DNA of 64,000 nucleotides from Physcomitrium patens. Taxonomy: Eukaryota; Streptophyta; Bryopsida; Funariales; Funariaceae. Positions 39,774 through 51,741 of the stretch are shown one piece after another (the first letter of the stretch is position 1; each line of letters begins with the position of its first letter). The stretch is taken from positions 14,853,309-14,917,308 of the forward strand of contig NC_037269.1 of NCBI RefSeq assembly GCF_000002425.4, in the 5' to 3' direction. A program made the position numbers and the translations under genes. Below the pieces are notes generated by a model, which searched no databases, was not told the DNA's origin, and was given only the letters and a program-made list of their open reading frames with translations.

Positions 39774-41040
39774 ATAATCTCGGGAGTCTGACTGCAGATG
39801 CAAGAATGTTTCCCTCTGTGGAAATTATTACAACTGATCTTGCATGTCAGCGACCAGGGCTGGCACATGAGGAAGCTTTTTCATTCCAGCCTAGGACGGG
39901 TTTGACGAGTTTGTGTTCATTGGTTTACTTAGTTTTAGGATGAGGTTTTTCCAGGAATATGTCCCGGGGAAGTGCTGGATCATTAGACATTGCTTCTGTA
40001 AAATAAATTCTGCTTTAGGTAGTTACGGTATTTGACCGCACACACGCGGGGACGCTTGCACCGGAAGGGTATGGGAAGGACTTACATGAGTGGGATCTAA
40101 GTCTGGTTAGTGACCTATAGAATTAAGCAGAAACTGACGACATTCATCACACTTCTGGGTAATTTTAATTCTGCTGTTGGTGCCCTTGACCCGGAAAGGG
40201 CATAGCACGAAAGAATTTTGCAGACTATGTTATATTTTTTTGGTGTATTTGTCTTGTTTTCGAATGATTCATGACCGAAGCACCTATTATAATATACTAG
40301 TCGATTGATTTTGAAACGGTATGCCTAGCACTTCCTCATCGTCCTGGCTAGCGAGATAAAGCTTTCGAGACATTGGTCAGTAACCAGGCTGTCTATTGGT
40401 TACTAACCAGTCTTAAACCTGACAACACAGACTCTACTAAACACTACCAGTTTCATACCCCAACCATGGAACAGAACAGTCTTCTATACGTGCGAGCCCA
40501 GACATCCAGAATTGAGTCAGATTTGGACAATCTCATACAGGTTACAACTTCATCAAGACGAGCTGGCTAGCGTCACCAAGACGTCATCAGTGTACAGACT
40601 CCAGGAGAGTCATCTATAATGGCGAAGCAGAAGAAATCAGTGCTATCAAAACAAGACAGTCTTCGGACATTGTGGTAGGTGAGAGTGTTCCATCACTACT
40701 CACTCACTCATCGACGAATACCATCGACTACAGTAGATGTGTACATCGACTACAGTAGAATTGTGTGTTCATTCCTTGTGCTCTGCCCGATGCCTCTGTG
40801 CAGCACCGCAGCAGAGGTTTCTCTGGTTAAGTAAACACTATTCTTTTGTCATCTCAAACACTAGAGAGACAGGAGGTGGTGGATAAGGCACTAGTTTATG
40901 TCCATGGTGTTTTAGAATTGATCACTGGCAGTTTTTCTTTTGTGTTTGCAAAGTATTCATGTTTTTCTCTTTTCTTTGCCTTTGGTTCTCCCTTGTGGAC
41001 AACACTTCTCATATCATCCCATTTACTGTAAGCAGCACTC
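39774..41040. other. Intergenic region downstream of the methyltransferase gene
   Basis: 39,774-40,300 likely includes the 3' untranslated region. From about 40,300 to 40,860 the composition stays gene-like, with many CAGTC, AGACAGTC and CATC words, but no open frame longer than about 65 codons and no family recognised. It contains a short direct repeat at 40,723-40,758 (TCGACTACAGTAGA twice, separated by eight bases). It could be a decayed gene or a non-coding transcript. Confidence 0.6.
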
Positions 41041-41990
41041 AACGTTCTTCATTGCTAATGTGGGCATACTAAAATTTTAGATTTTGTCCAATCTATAAAA
41101 AAACAATTCAAATATATTGTCCAAAATTTTTTGGTCTATTTTAGATATACACCAGTTTTAGAAAATATATCATGTTAAAGTTTAGTGTAACATTTAATAG
41201 ATGATTTACCATCCTAGTAGCTAGATTTAATATTATAACATATATTAGATTAATTTGATATTATTTTTTATATTCTATCATATTTTAGAATATTTATCTA
41301 ATATACTAAGGCTTAATGTTGGCATAAAAGTTAGTCTTATTTTATTAGATTTTTAATTTTTTTTAGCTTATACAACAAACTAATGGTCATTGTAAATAAT
41401 AATAGCATCAATAGCTGTTTCTTTTGAATAAGCTTGCAATAGCAAACTTATTGTCAAAAATATTTATTTTTTATATTATACAATATATACGTGTCTATTT
41501 AGAATTAAGACAATCTTTGAATGTATATTAAACTTTAAAAATTTTATTAACTATTATCAATAATTTATATTAGTAAGTTTATAAAATTTTATAAAATTTA
41601 TTTATTTAAAGTTTTTTCTAAATAAGAAAAATACTATCTTACATTGACTTTGTAATCAAGAAGAGTTTGGTTTATACCATTTGTAAACAAAGTATTTCTT
41701 ATTGGTCAATATTATATGCAAAAATTAGCTACCAACAATATATTAATAATTTAAAAAGGATTTTTTTTCTTACTACTATAATTGCAAAAAAATCAATAAT
41801 GTCTCTTATATTATGACTTCCAAAATTCTTGAAATTTTGGGTAGTACTAATTATCTTGTATTAGCATATGTTAACATTGATAATAATGTGATAAACTAAC
41901 TTTTAAAAATAATTTTTGACAATGTCAATGATGATAATATTTTAAAAGTAATCATATCTCTAATACTCTCTTATCAATGATTCTATGGTT
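41041..41990. other. AT-rich stretch, possible retroelement gag scrap
   Basis: Composition drops sharply to AT-rich at 41,070. Around 41,813-41,880 the plus strand reads TSKILEILGSTNYLVLAY, loosely resembling the beginning of a Copia gag, but this is weak. Nothing else was recognised. Confidence 0.35.
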
Positions 41991-44060
41991 TTGTTAAGGA
42001 TATAAATCTTGACATATCAAAAGACAATATATTCATGTGCTACTAAAGTCAAGAGAGAATAAAGAAAGAATATATATTTATAAGATAGAAAAGAACTAAA
42101 ATAGTTATTTTCAAATACAAAGGGACTTGAAAATGTTAAACCAATGGTCTCAGTCTTGTATCTATATATACTAGCTATAAAGAAGATCTTGTAGAAGCTT
42201 TTTAGAAATTGTAAGGCTTATAGCTCAAGCATCAAGTTGTAGATTCCTTCTAAAACAAATTCTTAAAAGTAAGAGACTTGTAGAACAAGTTCAAATTGTC
42301 ATGTGGCATATCTACGAAATTCTGAATATCTAATTTGCCTCTAAGAAACTTTCTCAAATTGTTTGAAGGAAGATACTATCTTTTGAATAAATTTTTATAC
42401 ACTTCTATTTAAATTTATTTACTTAATAATATGAGCATTTCTTATATTATACCATGATAAGAAGACCATCCTATTATTTTATCATTATTAGAGCTCTTTT
42501 ATAGCTATATTTAAATAATATATTATATATTCCACTTTCTATAGTACAAAATTTTAGTAATAACACTATACATTGATTATTTCTATGAAGTTTGTAGTAT
42601 CAAATATATTGTATCTTACCAGTTATTTGATAAAGGACATGTCTCTCTTAAGGATCTTCATCACAATTCTAATTTTGTTTAAGTTGAGACAACCTAAGTA
42701 TTTTATCTAAAAATCTTACAAATGATAACTCTACATATGAATTTTTCAATTGTTGGTTCTCAATGTTATAAAAAAGTTTTATAAGTTAATCCTTAATTTA
42801 TTATTATGTTGTTAATGGTTGGTCTTTGATTTTGATGGATATTATTAATAAAATACAATAAGAAGCTCTAATGTATTTGTGAGTTTTTCAAATGGCTACT
42901 ATTTACATTTACTAACATCATATTTGCACCAATATACAAGATAATATAATTTATTTTGGTACTACCTTGAATCTAAAACTTCTTTTTTTTTAATTTTTTG
43001 GTTGTTACATATTTTAATAGAAGGTAATGGTAACTGCTTTCTTTTATATATATTGATTGAAATATAAGATTTTATTAGAGACATATAAAATATAAAATGA
43101 ATCTTTATAAAGTATGGTAATTATAATTAATATATAATTTGATTAATTTTAGTTTTAAATAATAAATAGATCAAGCCTCTAATAATCTAATTTTACATAA
43201 GGTTAACTATTCTTGATATTACAATATAGCAATCATATCCTACCACCAATTTTAAATATGGTTTTTTTTTTTTCTAAAAATATTAAGATTTTTTTTTTAA
43301 TTATTATTCTTGAGTCTTTTTTAATTATGTCTTCATTGTTGTATGAAGCCTAAATATTATTTTTATTTACTTTAAAATATTGGATTTTAAACTTTTAAAA
43401 AGTCAAAAATATCAAATTATCAATGACAACCATAATTGAAAAAATATTAAATAGAAGAATATAACATATTTTCATATAGAAATTCTATATATAATAAGAT
43501 AATTATCTAATTGTCTTAGTTATAATTGATAATATATAAAATTTATTTCTATGATTATTAAATCATATTTTTTTTATTTATTTATCAATTTAAGAATAAA
43601 AGAATAAAAATAATTTGGTAATAATCTTTAATATGAAGAAGAGTGTTTTCAAAAGTCTTGATACAAATTAAGGTCTTCAATCAAATATAATATCAATAAA
43701 AATTATCAAATTATTTGAAAAGAAATGTGTGATATTAAATACAAATTATAACAAAGACATGTTATAACAAGCTTAGCAACAATTTAAAACATAGACTAAT
43801 ATAAAATACTTAAGATTCTTATAATTAGTAGAACTTGTGATTTGATGAAGAACACCTTCTAGGTAGTGAATCTATTCTTAGAATGAATCTACAATAGCAA
43901 GAAATTCTTTCTTTTAGATTTCATAATCAATTTCAGTTACACAAAATTTTCTTTAAAAAAAAGTAATAGGTTAAAATCCATCATTTGCATCAATTTGTGA
44001 TAAAATTATATCTTATGCAAAATTTAATGCCTCTAATTCTAAAATAATTTAGATGGTATA
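41990..44060 (-). mobile_element. Internally shortened Gypsy remnant, minus strand
   Basis: An LTR-like segment occupies about 41,990-42,470. It differs from the 535-560-base LTR family elsewhere but has the same style, including TATCTATATATACTAGCTAT at 42,158-42,177. On the minus strand, integrase/C-terminal parts follow: about 42,610-42,720 parallels 63,780-63,880 and about 43,300-43,700 is integrase-like. RNase H sequence lies at about 43,760-44,060. The whole coding region is compressed into under 2 kb, so large parts are gone. Old and broken. Confidence 0.65.
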
Positions 44061-44680
44061 AAATGGTCATGTATATATACAACATGCATTAAATGTGTTT
44101 TTGCATCTAAATTCTTTGATTGCATTCATACATCATAATAATCTCTTTAATTAGAGGTTTGATGCACAAATCCAAAATCATGTTGCAATTGATTCATTAT
44201 AGCTCATTAGAGCTTTGAAAGGAAGAATCATTTCTTTAACAATGCTCAAGAGGAGAAGATTAAGAATCTGATCCAAGATAGAGCTAAAATTATGTCAATA
44301 GTGTTTTATGTAAGACTCATATCTTTGCTTATTAATGTTAAATATATGGATTTTCAGGAATTGAAGAGTGCAAGAGAGACATATTTGGCAAATTAGAATG
44401 CTATCAAGTTGGTTACTATGACCTACTTTCATGAAATTTTTGGAGTAAATTACAATGACATGCATGGCAAATTGGTTTTGAAGTGTTTAAGTCTTGGAGT
44501 AAATTACAATGATGTGCATGGCAAATTGGCTTTTGAGTGTTTAACAAACATGTGCTTCTTAGAAACTCCTTTCTATTTGTTATCTAAATACTTACACCTC
44601 ATACATAGTACATAGAAGCCATGGATCAGAGCATGTCTGGAAGCGCTTCTTAAGAGGGAGCTTGAGTAGTTTAACCACTA
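44060..44680. other. Transition segment between a Gypsy remnant and the kinase copy
   Basis: No gene recognised. The plus strand around 44,355-44,615 reads as a partly open frame with a duplicated 18-residue unit (see the tandem repeat). It may be part of a retroelement gag, but this cannot be shown. Confidence 0.45.
44441..44548 (+). repeat. 54-base tandem duplication (two copies)
   Basis: Copy 1 is 44,441-44,494 and copy 2 is 44,495-44,548, with only a few differences. Both are open in the same frame and begin GVNYND, followed by M/V, HGKL. The 54-base period is a multiple of three, so the duplication kept the frame (44,409-44,615 is open). Confidence 0.88.
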
Positions 44681-44689
44681 TTAGCCAAC

Positions 44690-45120
44690 AATTTGATAGT
44701 CGAGCATAAACAACACCTGCAAATAGACTTAGCTAGGGATGGTGGGCACGACGACGACGACAACGCCGTTTCTTGGAGCGACTTTAAGGGCAGCAATCGG
44801 CATCAGAGGCTGGGAGGGAACCAAAAGCAGGAAGCACAAGTAGAAGCAGCACGTAGTAGAAGCAGCACAAGTAGAAGCTTCGCAGTGCAAAGCAAGATCG
44901 CCTGAACCTCCGATCATGCAGATACTTGAGACCACTAGGAATCTGCTTTGTATACGCCCTAACTTAATCATAACTTTCCGCGTTTTTGTCTGTTCTCGTT
45001 TTATTTGTTTTGAGCTTTGTTTGGAATTTGTTTCCTCTCAGATCTCGTCGAGTGGATTCAGCTTCTTCTTCAATAAGTCCCACACTGAATTCCGGAATCA
45101 ACTGCAATACCCGATTTAAC
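44690..45120 (+). other. Possible 5' leader or N-terminal part of the kinase copy
   Basis: The composition becomes gene-like from about 44,690. A 70-codon frame (44,693-44,905) is rich in Asp, Gln, Arg and Ser, with HDDDDNAVSWSDFKG and then an Arg/Ser-rich run (RSRSSTSRS). It leads directly towards the kinase copy starting near 45,100, with no repeat boundary visible between them. I infer a 5' leader or a degraded N-terminal region, but no family match supports it. Confidence 0.35.
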
Positions 45121-46378
45121 TGCAATACCTGAGCTACCTGCCGAACTTGAGTCAACTGCAAAATCTGAATCAGAACAAGAACAGGCTAGTTCTGTTGAGG
45201 CAAGGGTAAAGCATTATGGAAGTGGGAGAAAATCGAAAATACCTTCCGCCTTGAATATTGACAAATTTGAGGAACCTAGTATCGTCAGTACAGGAAGATC
45301 ACCTGGTGTTGTTTCGAAGGGATCACCTTGGGACAACTGGTTTAAAGGTGGCATTATCGGCTCTGGAACGTTTGGCTCAGTGTATGAGGGTATTGACAAC
45401 GATGGAATGTTTTTTTGCCGGCAAGGAAGCATTTCTTCAAGCTCAAGGGCAGGTTGGACAAGAGGCTATCAAGCAATTAGAACATGAAATAGCACTTCTT
45501 AGCGATATTCAGCACCCAAATATTGTTCAGTACCTGGGTACTGGGATGATGAGAAACTCTATATTTTTTTCTGGAGCTAGTAAGCAAGGGCTCAGTGGCT
45601 AGCTTATACAAGAAGTATTGTTTCTTCTATGATCAAGTTAGGGCGTATACAAAGCAGATTCTTAGTGGTCTCAAGTATCTGCATGATCGGAGGATCATAC
45701 ATAGAGATATTAATTGTGCAAATATTCTCGTAGACTCTAATGGAGTGGTTAAGCTAACCGACTTTGGGATGGCTAAACAAGTAGATAAACTGGGTCTGCT
45801 GAAGTCATTTACGGGTAATCCTCACTAGATGGCTCCAGAAGTGGTTAACCCCAAGATGCAATACAACTGCTTGGCTGATATATGGAGTTTAGGATGTACG
45901 GTGTTGGAGATGGCAACCGGCAATGAGCCATTTGGAGAATTGGTGTGCCATAGTGTATTTTGGAAAGTAGGTAATGGGGAAAGCCCTCTTATTCCGGAGG
46001 ATTTTGAGTATGAGATGAAGGACTTCATCTCCAAATGTCTGGAAGTGACTGTAGCAAATCGTCCTACTTGCGACATGCTTCAGACACATCCTTTCATTAC
46101 TGGTGAACCGATGACTGGACCATTGAAACTAGTGCCGATGGCTTTAGGGTCCCTAGAAAGGCTAGAAATCGAATTTTAGGAGCTTCATCGGGAACGCCAA
46201 GCGCCTCTGTCCATAGATTCATTACCTCAGTTATACTGTGAACGGTTTGGTAAAACTCTGCAGACAGAAGGTTATCTCATTGAAAGCCAGCGGCATGGAA
46301 AAACTGGTTACAGCCTTGCAAAGATACCGGCTCGCTTGAAGAATATTGTGACTATCATTGATAGGTACGTGCCTCTGT
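45095..46378 (+). pseudogene. MAPKKK (MEKK/ANP-type) kinase retrocopy, broken
   Basis: An intronless copy of a plant MAP kinase kinase kinase domain. Visible in order: an acidic linker (45,105-45,200, with ELESTAKSESEQEQ), KGSPWDNWFKGGIIGSGTFG (glycine loop, about 45,320-45,385), LEHEIALLSDIQHPNIVQYL (about 45,475-45,535), [20 protein letters not shown] (about 45,670-45,730), LTDFGMAK (about 45,750), MAPEV at 45,829, and LADIWSLGCTVLEMATGNEP (about 45,872-45,930). The frame shifts near 45,412 and again near 45,570. A TAG stands at 45,826-45,828, where these kinases have Trp before MAPEV, and another TAG at 46,177-46,179. The catalytic-loop Lys of HRDIK is Asn, so the product would be dead even if expressed. 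After the second stop the same frame continues open to about 46,378 (see the separate entry). No introns, unlike the two neighbouring genes, suggests a processed copy; no poly-A tail or target duplication was found. Confidence 0.85.
46180..46366 (+). other. Conserved-looking segment following the kinase copy, ending at a donor-like GTACGT
   Basis: In the same frame as the kinase C-lobe, after its last stop, the sequence reads on through LPQLYCERFGKTLQTEGYLI and KTGYSLAKIPARLKNIVTII, then D-R directly before GTACGT at 46,363. Composition and codon pattern are those of a real protein. I do not recognise the domain. It was probably the C-terminal part of the same parent protein; alternatively it is a neighbouring exon brought along with genomic DNA. 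Confidence 0.45.
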
Positions 46379-47290
46379 CGAGTTCTAACTTTTGGAATGT
46401 CGGTCGTGTGCCCGTTGTTTGACTCTCTTCCCATGCTACAGTATAAATACTGCGAGTGAATCAGTTCAATGCCTTATTTGAAATGGATTTCAGCACGGCC
46501 TCGTTCGCCTGTGCCCCTCACCTTTTCTCCTCTCTTAATCGTGCATCGGTAAATTGCTTTGTGCAATCATGTAACTTCATTTCCTTGATTATAGGATGTA
46601 TTGAATCTGATGTTTGAATTGCACAAATAGTGTGCAGGTGCGCAATGGTTTGAGGTAGGCAAACAATGCCATGTATTGTGTATGTGACTGTAGGCTAAAT
46701 TCTGGGAGATTTGATTCTTTAGACCCTGCAAGTGAAAGTGAATGCTTCATTTAGAGTGCATGTTGGATGATTGATTCTACAGCGTTCTCCTGTGCTTATT
46801 GGATTGCAGGATTAGCAATATGTCACGTATCTTGTCAGATGATTATTTATGCTACGACAATTAGTGCTCTGTCTGCGCTTGTGAGAGTTAATCTACACAC
46901 ATTCTTAGCAACCGTTGAGTGCGAAAGTCGGATCACTTAGGCCTGTTGGTAACGAAGCGGTGAGTGAGCGGCAATTATTTGTCAAGCCGAGGTAGTGGGG
47001 GTCTTGGGGGTGCCCACGGGTCTACCGAACTCTCTTTCTATATCCGAGAGGTGGAAAGGAAGGGCACGAGACAGCAGAGGAAATACCTTTCTTAGAGTGG
47101 GTGTGGGCAGTGGTTCATTCAGACACAAGCAGACTGGTGGGTGCTGCCAAGGATGCGCATTGGTCCGACCATCGCAGAGAGGATTTGGTAGAAACCATCC
47201 TCTCCCCTCGTCAATACCTGGCCTGGAGGCCTTCCAACTCAACCCAACTCAATCGACTGGTTCGGGCGATCTAAAAGAAACATAATAAAA
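46379..47290. other. Gene-like composition without a recognised gene
   Basis: 46,380-46,980 looks like intron or untranslated sequence of the kinase parent. 46,980-47,285 is GC-rich and open on both strands (plus 46,995-47,285, 96 codons; minus 47,242-46,982, 86 codons). Neither translation resembles a known family. Composition falls to AT-rich at 47,280. Confidence 0.4.
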
Positions 47291-47497
47291 AAATCTCTAT
47301 CTACATAATAAAACAGGTTATGAGTAAAATAAAGACATGAAAAAGCCTTCTCATTGGCCAAACTCAAAGGAGTTGTTAACTAGCAAAAACCTTACGTAAC
47401 TTATAAGAAGAACTTTAGTTTATTATTTGTACACCAGATCATTTTACAACTTTTCTATGCCCAATGGCATGCATTTTTATTAGTAATATATATAGAT

Positions 47498-47500
<3 letters not shown>

Positions 47501-47531
<31 letters not shown>

Positions 47532-47978
47532 CCCCCAAGAATTTTTTTGTTTGGAATTTGGAATTTGGAATTGGTAAAATTGGGATTATTTTTTAAAAAA
47601 ATTTAAATTTTTTTTTTTCCTTTTTTTATAAAATTTAAAATTTAGGGGTTTTTTTTTTTTTTCCTTTAAAACCTGGAATTAGAACCTTGTCTTTTATTTA
47701 TTTTTTTTACAAAACAAATTTTTTGCCCAAAATTGTTTTTTATTTTTTGGCTTTTAAGTTTTTTTATTTTTCAATTTATAAAAGGTGCCCTTTTTTGTTT
47801 TTTCCTGCCCCTTTTTAATTTTAATTTTTTAAAAAAATTTTTAAATTTTTTAGCCCTTTATTTTAAATTGGAAATTTTTTTTTTTTTTGGTTTTTTTTAA
47901 ATTAAAAAATTTATTATTTTTAAATTTTGAAGCTTCAATTTTTATACAAATTTTTTTTTTGAAAAATTCAAAAATAAG

Positions 47979-48022
<44 letters not shown>
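47501..48022. other. Homopolymer-rich, probably unreliable sequence
   Basis: The segment is bounded by a T-run of about 30 bases at 47,501-47,530 and one of about 40 at 47,982-48,020. Between them nearly every base is repeated into runs of T, A, G or C (for example GGAATTTGGAATTTGGAATT at 47,555-47,574). Normal-looking sequence resumes immediately after the second run. This pattern is typical of read stutter around a homopolymer and should not be annotated. Confidence 0.75.
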
Positions 48023-48023
<1 letters not shown>

Positions 48024-51000
48024 AATAAATTGATATTCAAAATTATTCTATTTTGATTATTTTTCTTTCTAAAGTTGTTAAGTTTCTAAATTTTTATAAG
48101 GCCTCCTACAAATGAATTTAAATGCTTGTTGAATTATTTTTATTGACTCTTTCATTTCTCATATTTGGATTAAATAACAAACTAATGAATTTTCTTCTTT
48201 TTGCCATTGTATTTGTTAAGCTAATTCATCATAAAACTTATAATGATCTACTTTTTGAAGATTCCATTAAATTCTTGAAGTATACAACATAGTTCCAAGT
48301 AAACTCAAATTTATTATTTTTTCTTTTTTAATAATGCTTATACCTTCTACTTATTTTAAATTTGTCTCTTCAATATAGAATAATCTATTTTAAAGAATTA
48401 GAATACAAAAAATATAAAATATTATAACATTCTTAAGAAAATTTATTGCTAATTAATTTTATTAATTCTACTTAACTAAAAAAAATATTAAAAATAAGAA
48501 AAAAAATCTTTTTAGAAAAATTGTACTTTAAAAATTTTCAAAAGAATTACCATAATTAGCAACAAAATTTACCAATCAGCCATAGAAGCACGTCCTCTAA
48601 CCTATTTATCATACTCGTTCTCATATGCTCTTTCCCTCCACTCCCACATTTTTAATCAGCTGCTAAGATTGAATCCAAGGACTACCAAAATCCAATGATT
48701 TATGGTAGCACAGTAAGTTGTTTGGATTGAGAGGCCTCCAAACTACTATTCTACAAGGATCTTCTCTTTAGCTCTATTTCATAAACGATGGTGTTATTTT
48801 ACTTGACCAAGATGTTTTTCTTAGTATAAAGGATGTTTCTTTTATATACCCAAAATCAAATACCTAAGGTTGGCCTTAACTAGGTCATGCAAGAAGATAA
48901 TGTTTGTCAAAGAAATATTTTGTTTTGCTAATTCTTTCAATAATTCTCTAGTAAGAAGCATAAGTAATTTTTTGGCCTTCATTGGTGGTCCAAGTCCATG
49001 ACCTATATCTATTATTTGTGTATTTTTTTATCTATTAACTCTTATCTAAATTATTTTCTACTAGTCCAGCTAATAATACAATTACAAAGTAAAAAATAAT
49101 AACTTGTGGTTGTCAATATTGGTTGTCAATCAATATCAAAACATCCTTGAAGAAAAAAATCTTTGTAGGATCATTTATATAAGAGTCTAAGGTGCTTAGT
49201 ATCTTCTAAAAATGTAAGAATTTTCTTTACAAAGCACCTATTTTTCTTCTTAAGATCAAAAAGGTACTAAATTACTAAGTTTGTAGGATAAAAGATATTG
49301 GAATAAATATTGATAGAAACATGTTTAAAAGAGCTAAGTAGTGATTTATAAGAAAATAGTTTTATTTAATTTGTTTTTAATAGTCTAAGAACTATAATCT
49401 TTAGACAATGTTTTCCTTAACTTTACAAGGATTGATGCAAGATTATAAGAATTTATTTTGAATTTTGTCAAAAAAATAAATATATTGAGATTAATTTTTT
49501 TAAAAAAAATCTAGCTTGTTGATTATATATAATTTTTAATCTTCATACTATAGTATTGATGACTTGATCAATGTCTATGACTTTAAATTTAGAAAATAAA
49601 GCTTATTTAGTTTTATTTAAAAGAACAATTGAATCATTAGAAAGTATCAAACTATCATTGATATAGATGGTAAGAATGATAAACTGGTTGTCTTAACAAA
49701 AAATATAAATTTTAGTATTTGAATTATTATAATTTAAACCAATGGATAGTAAAAAAGTGGCTTATTTTTCATACCAAGTTTTTGAAGACTATTTCAAGGC
49801 ATATAAGGATTCCAATAATCTATAAACAAAATTAGTTTGTCTTAAAAAATGGATATTTTTTAAATATATTTTAAAGCATTCAATCAGAACTATATAGATT
49901 TTTTGAAATTTCTATTTAAGAATGCAATATAAACATGCATTTGATGGATATATAAGCTATAATAGGTGATATAAGCAAGTTGAACTTTTAATAATGAGAA
50001 TTTCAATACTAATAAGAATATTTCAAAATAGTCCATGCCTTATTTTTATATAAGCTTTGAACAAATTGATAAGTTTTATTTTTTAACATATTAATATTAA
50101 GACCATTTTTAGTTTTAAATATCCATTTATAACTAATAAGAGTATGGTTAGAAGGTCATAGAATAAGTTTTAGAATTTGATTCTTTAGTAAAGATTAAAA
50201 TCCAAATTTTATGGCATTTTTCTATTCATATAAGTTTTATCTTTATAAATCTTCTTCTAAGATAAAGTCTTCAAAAAAAAGTCTAATTTTGTATAAATCT
50301 ATGATTTTATTTTATCTTTTTTTTTTTGCTAGATATGCCTTTTATAATATCTTTAGTTAATCAAGAGTCTTTTAACAAAAATTGAGACTTATAGGTGTTG
50401 AAGTTAAGTAGTAGATGGAGATTCATTTTCAAAGTTTGATTGAAAAGAATTTAGAATTAGAGTCTAGATTTGATTTTAGGTAATATCCATAATATTCTTG
50501 CAACATTAATATAGACTTCAAAATCTATTTTTGACTATTTGTATTATTGGTTCTTAGGAAAAAAGAAATTATATAATGATCTCAATTACAACCAAAGTTT
50601 GTATTTTTTCCTAAGAAACTTTGATTAATTAAATCTTATATAATAACTAGAAATAATCTTAAAAATTAGATAATAAAGTTAATTTTATGATTAAATTTAT
50701 GGTCTTGAAAAGATTTATTATAAGATATGCGATAAAATTTGGAATGGCTTATCTTTCATTGATAATATTGATAAAGATGAAGAAGATTTATTAATATTAT
50801 TAACTTTTGAATAATAATTTATTCTTATTATCAATAAATAAGTAATTTTTAAATGATGAAAAATTGATTTCTATTTTATATTAAAAAAATTATGTAATTA
50901 AATGGCATGCTTCTCATTAAAACAAAAATATAGTCTTCACTATTCATTAGATTTTGTATTATTGATAGCTGATAGAAACGGATTTTTAAAATATTTAAAT

Positions 51001-51452
51001 ATTTTTTCATATTGTCATTGTCTTTCATCTTCAAATTAGCCAATTATTTTCTAAAATATATTTATGATAAGTAAATCATGTGATTTGAATAAAAAACATA
51101 GTTTTTTTTATACTTTTTTAAATATATTGAATAAAGCAATATGAAAAATTTGATTTAATTCTAAGTAATTGATTATGTTGATAAGAACATTGATATCTTT
51201 ATTACAAAAAGCTTTTTTACTACCAACACTTATAAGTGATAGATGTCTTATTATATCATTAAAACTTTGTGGCAGAGTAGATGATAAAAATTTAGTATCT
51301 TCTAGAAATTCAATGATTTTTAAAATTTTAATATAAGATTTAAGTTGTGTTTCTATAATTGAAAATAAAAACCGTCAAATTTTATAACTTTTCTAAAATT
51401 TGAGATATTAAATTGAGATTTTTTTCTTTAAAAAGTAAATAATACTATCTAC
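48023..51452 (-). mobile_element. Copia LTR retrotransposon remnant, minus strand
   Basis: On the minus strand, about 49,690-49,640 reads LTIYINDSLILSND, the Copia reverse transcriptase active-site region in degraded form. The RT flanks extend from about 50,250 down to 49,350. Further parts are integrase-like sequence upstream on that strand (about 50,250-50,900) and gag-like sequence near 50,950-51,400. 48,023-49,200 probably holds the RNase H and 3' part, but this is weak. No LTR was recognised. Old and broken throughout; very AT-rich. Confidence 0.65.
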
Positions 51453-51741
51453 TATTAAAGATAAGAATTTTATAAAAGAAAATAAATAATTGATTTTTTT
51501 TTAAAGAAGTATGATAAAATATAAATAAAAAAGTATGTATATTAAAAAGAAACTAGAATTTTTAATAGACAAGAAAATTAGAGACTTCTCAAAACTAAAC
51601 TAGAAACAAGAAAAGAATTAACAAGAATAAAGAAGGCTTCACTCTTGCCTCTATACATACTATCTATCTAAGAGCTATATGATAATGTTCAATAAAACTT
51701 CCAAAACATATAAACTTTGCACAACACATATCTTAACTTAC
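51453..51741 (-). repeat. Left half of a minus-strand Gypsy LTR (element G), split by element A
   Basis: Matches the downstream portion of the LTR at 62,911-63,465, with the shared run ATTAAAAAGAAACTAGAAT. It ends in ...TTAACTTAC exactly where the plus-strand LTR of element A starts. The missing half resumes at 60,259 with CTTACAAGGTAA, so one LTR was cut in two by a later insertion. Confidence 0.85.
51737..51741. repeat. Target site duplication CTTAC (left copy)
   Basis: CTTAC at 51,737-51,741 abuts the first base of element A's 5' LTR. The same five bases follow the 3' LTR at 60,259-60,263. Five bases is the usual duplication size for Gypsy elements. Confidence 0.85.

Noticed and set aside
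44729-45161. Minus-strand frames of 80 and 65 codons
   Set aside because: They are antisense to the kinase-copy leader, with no family signal.
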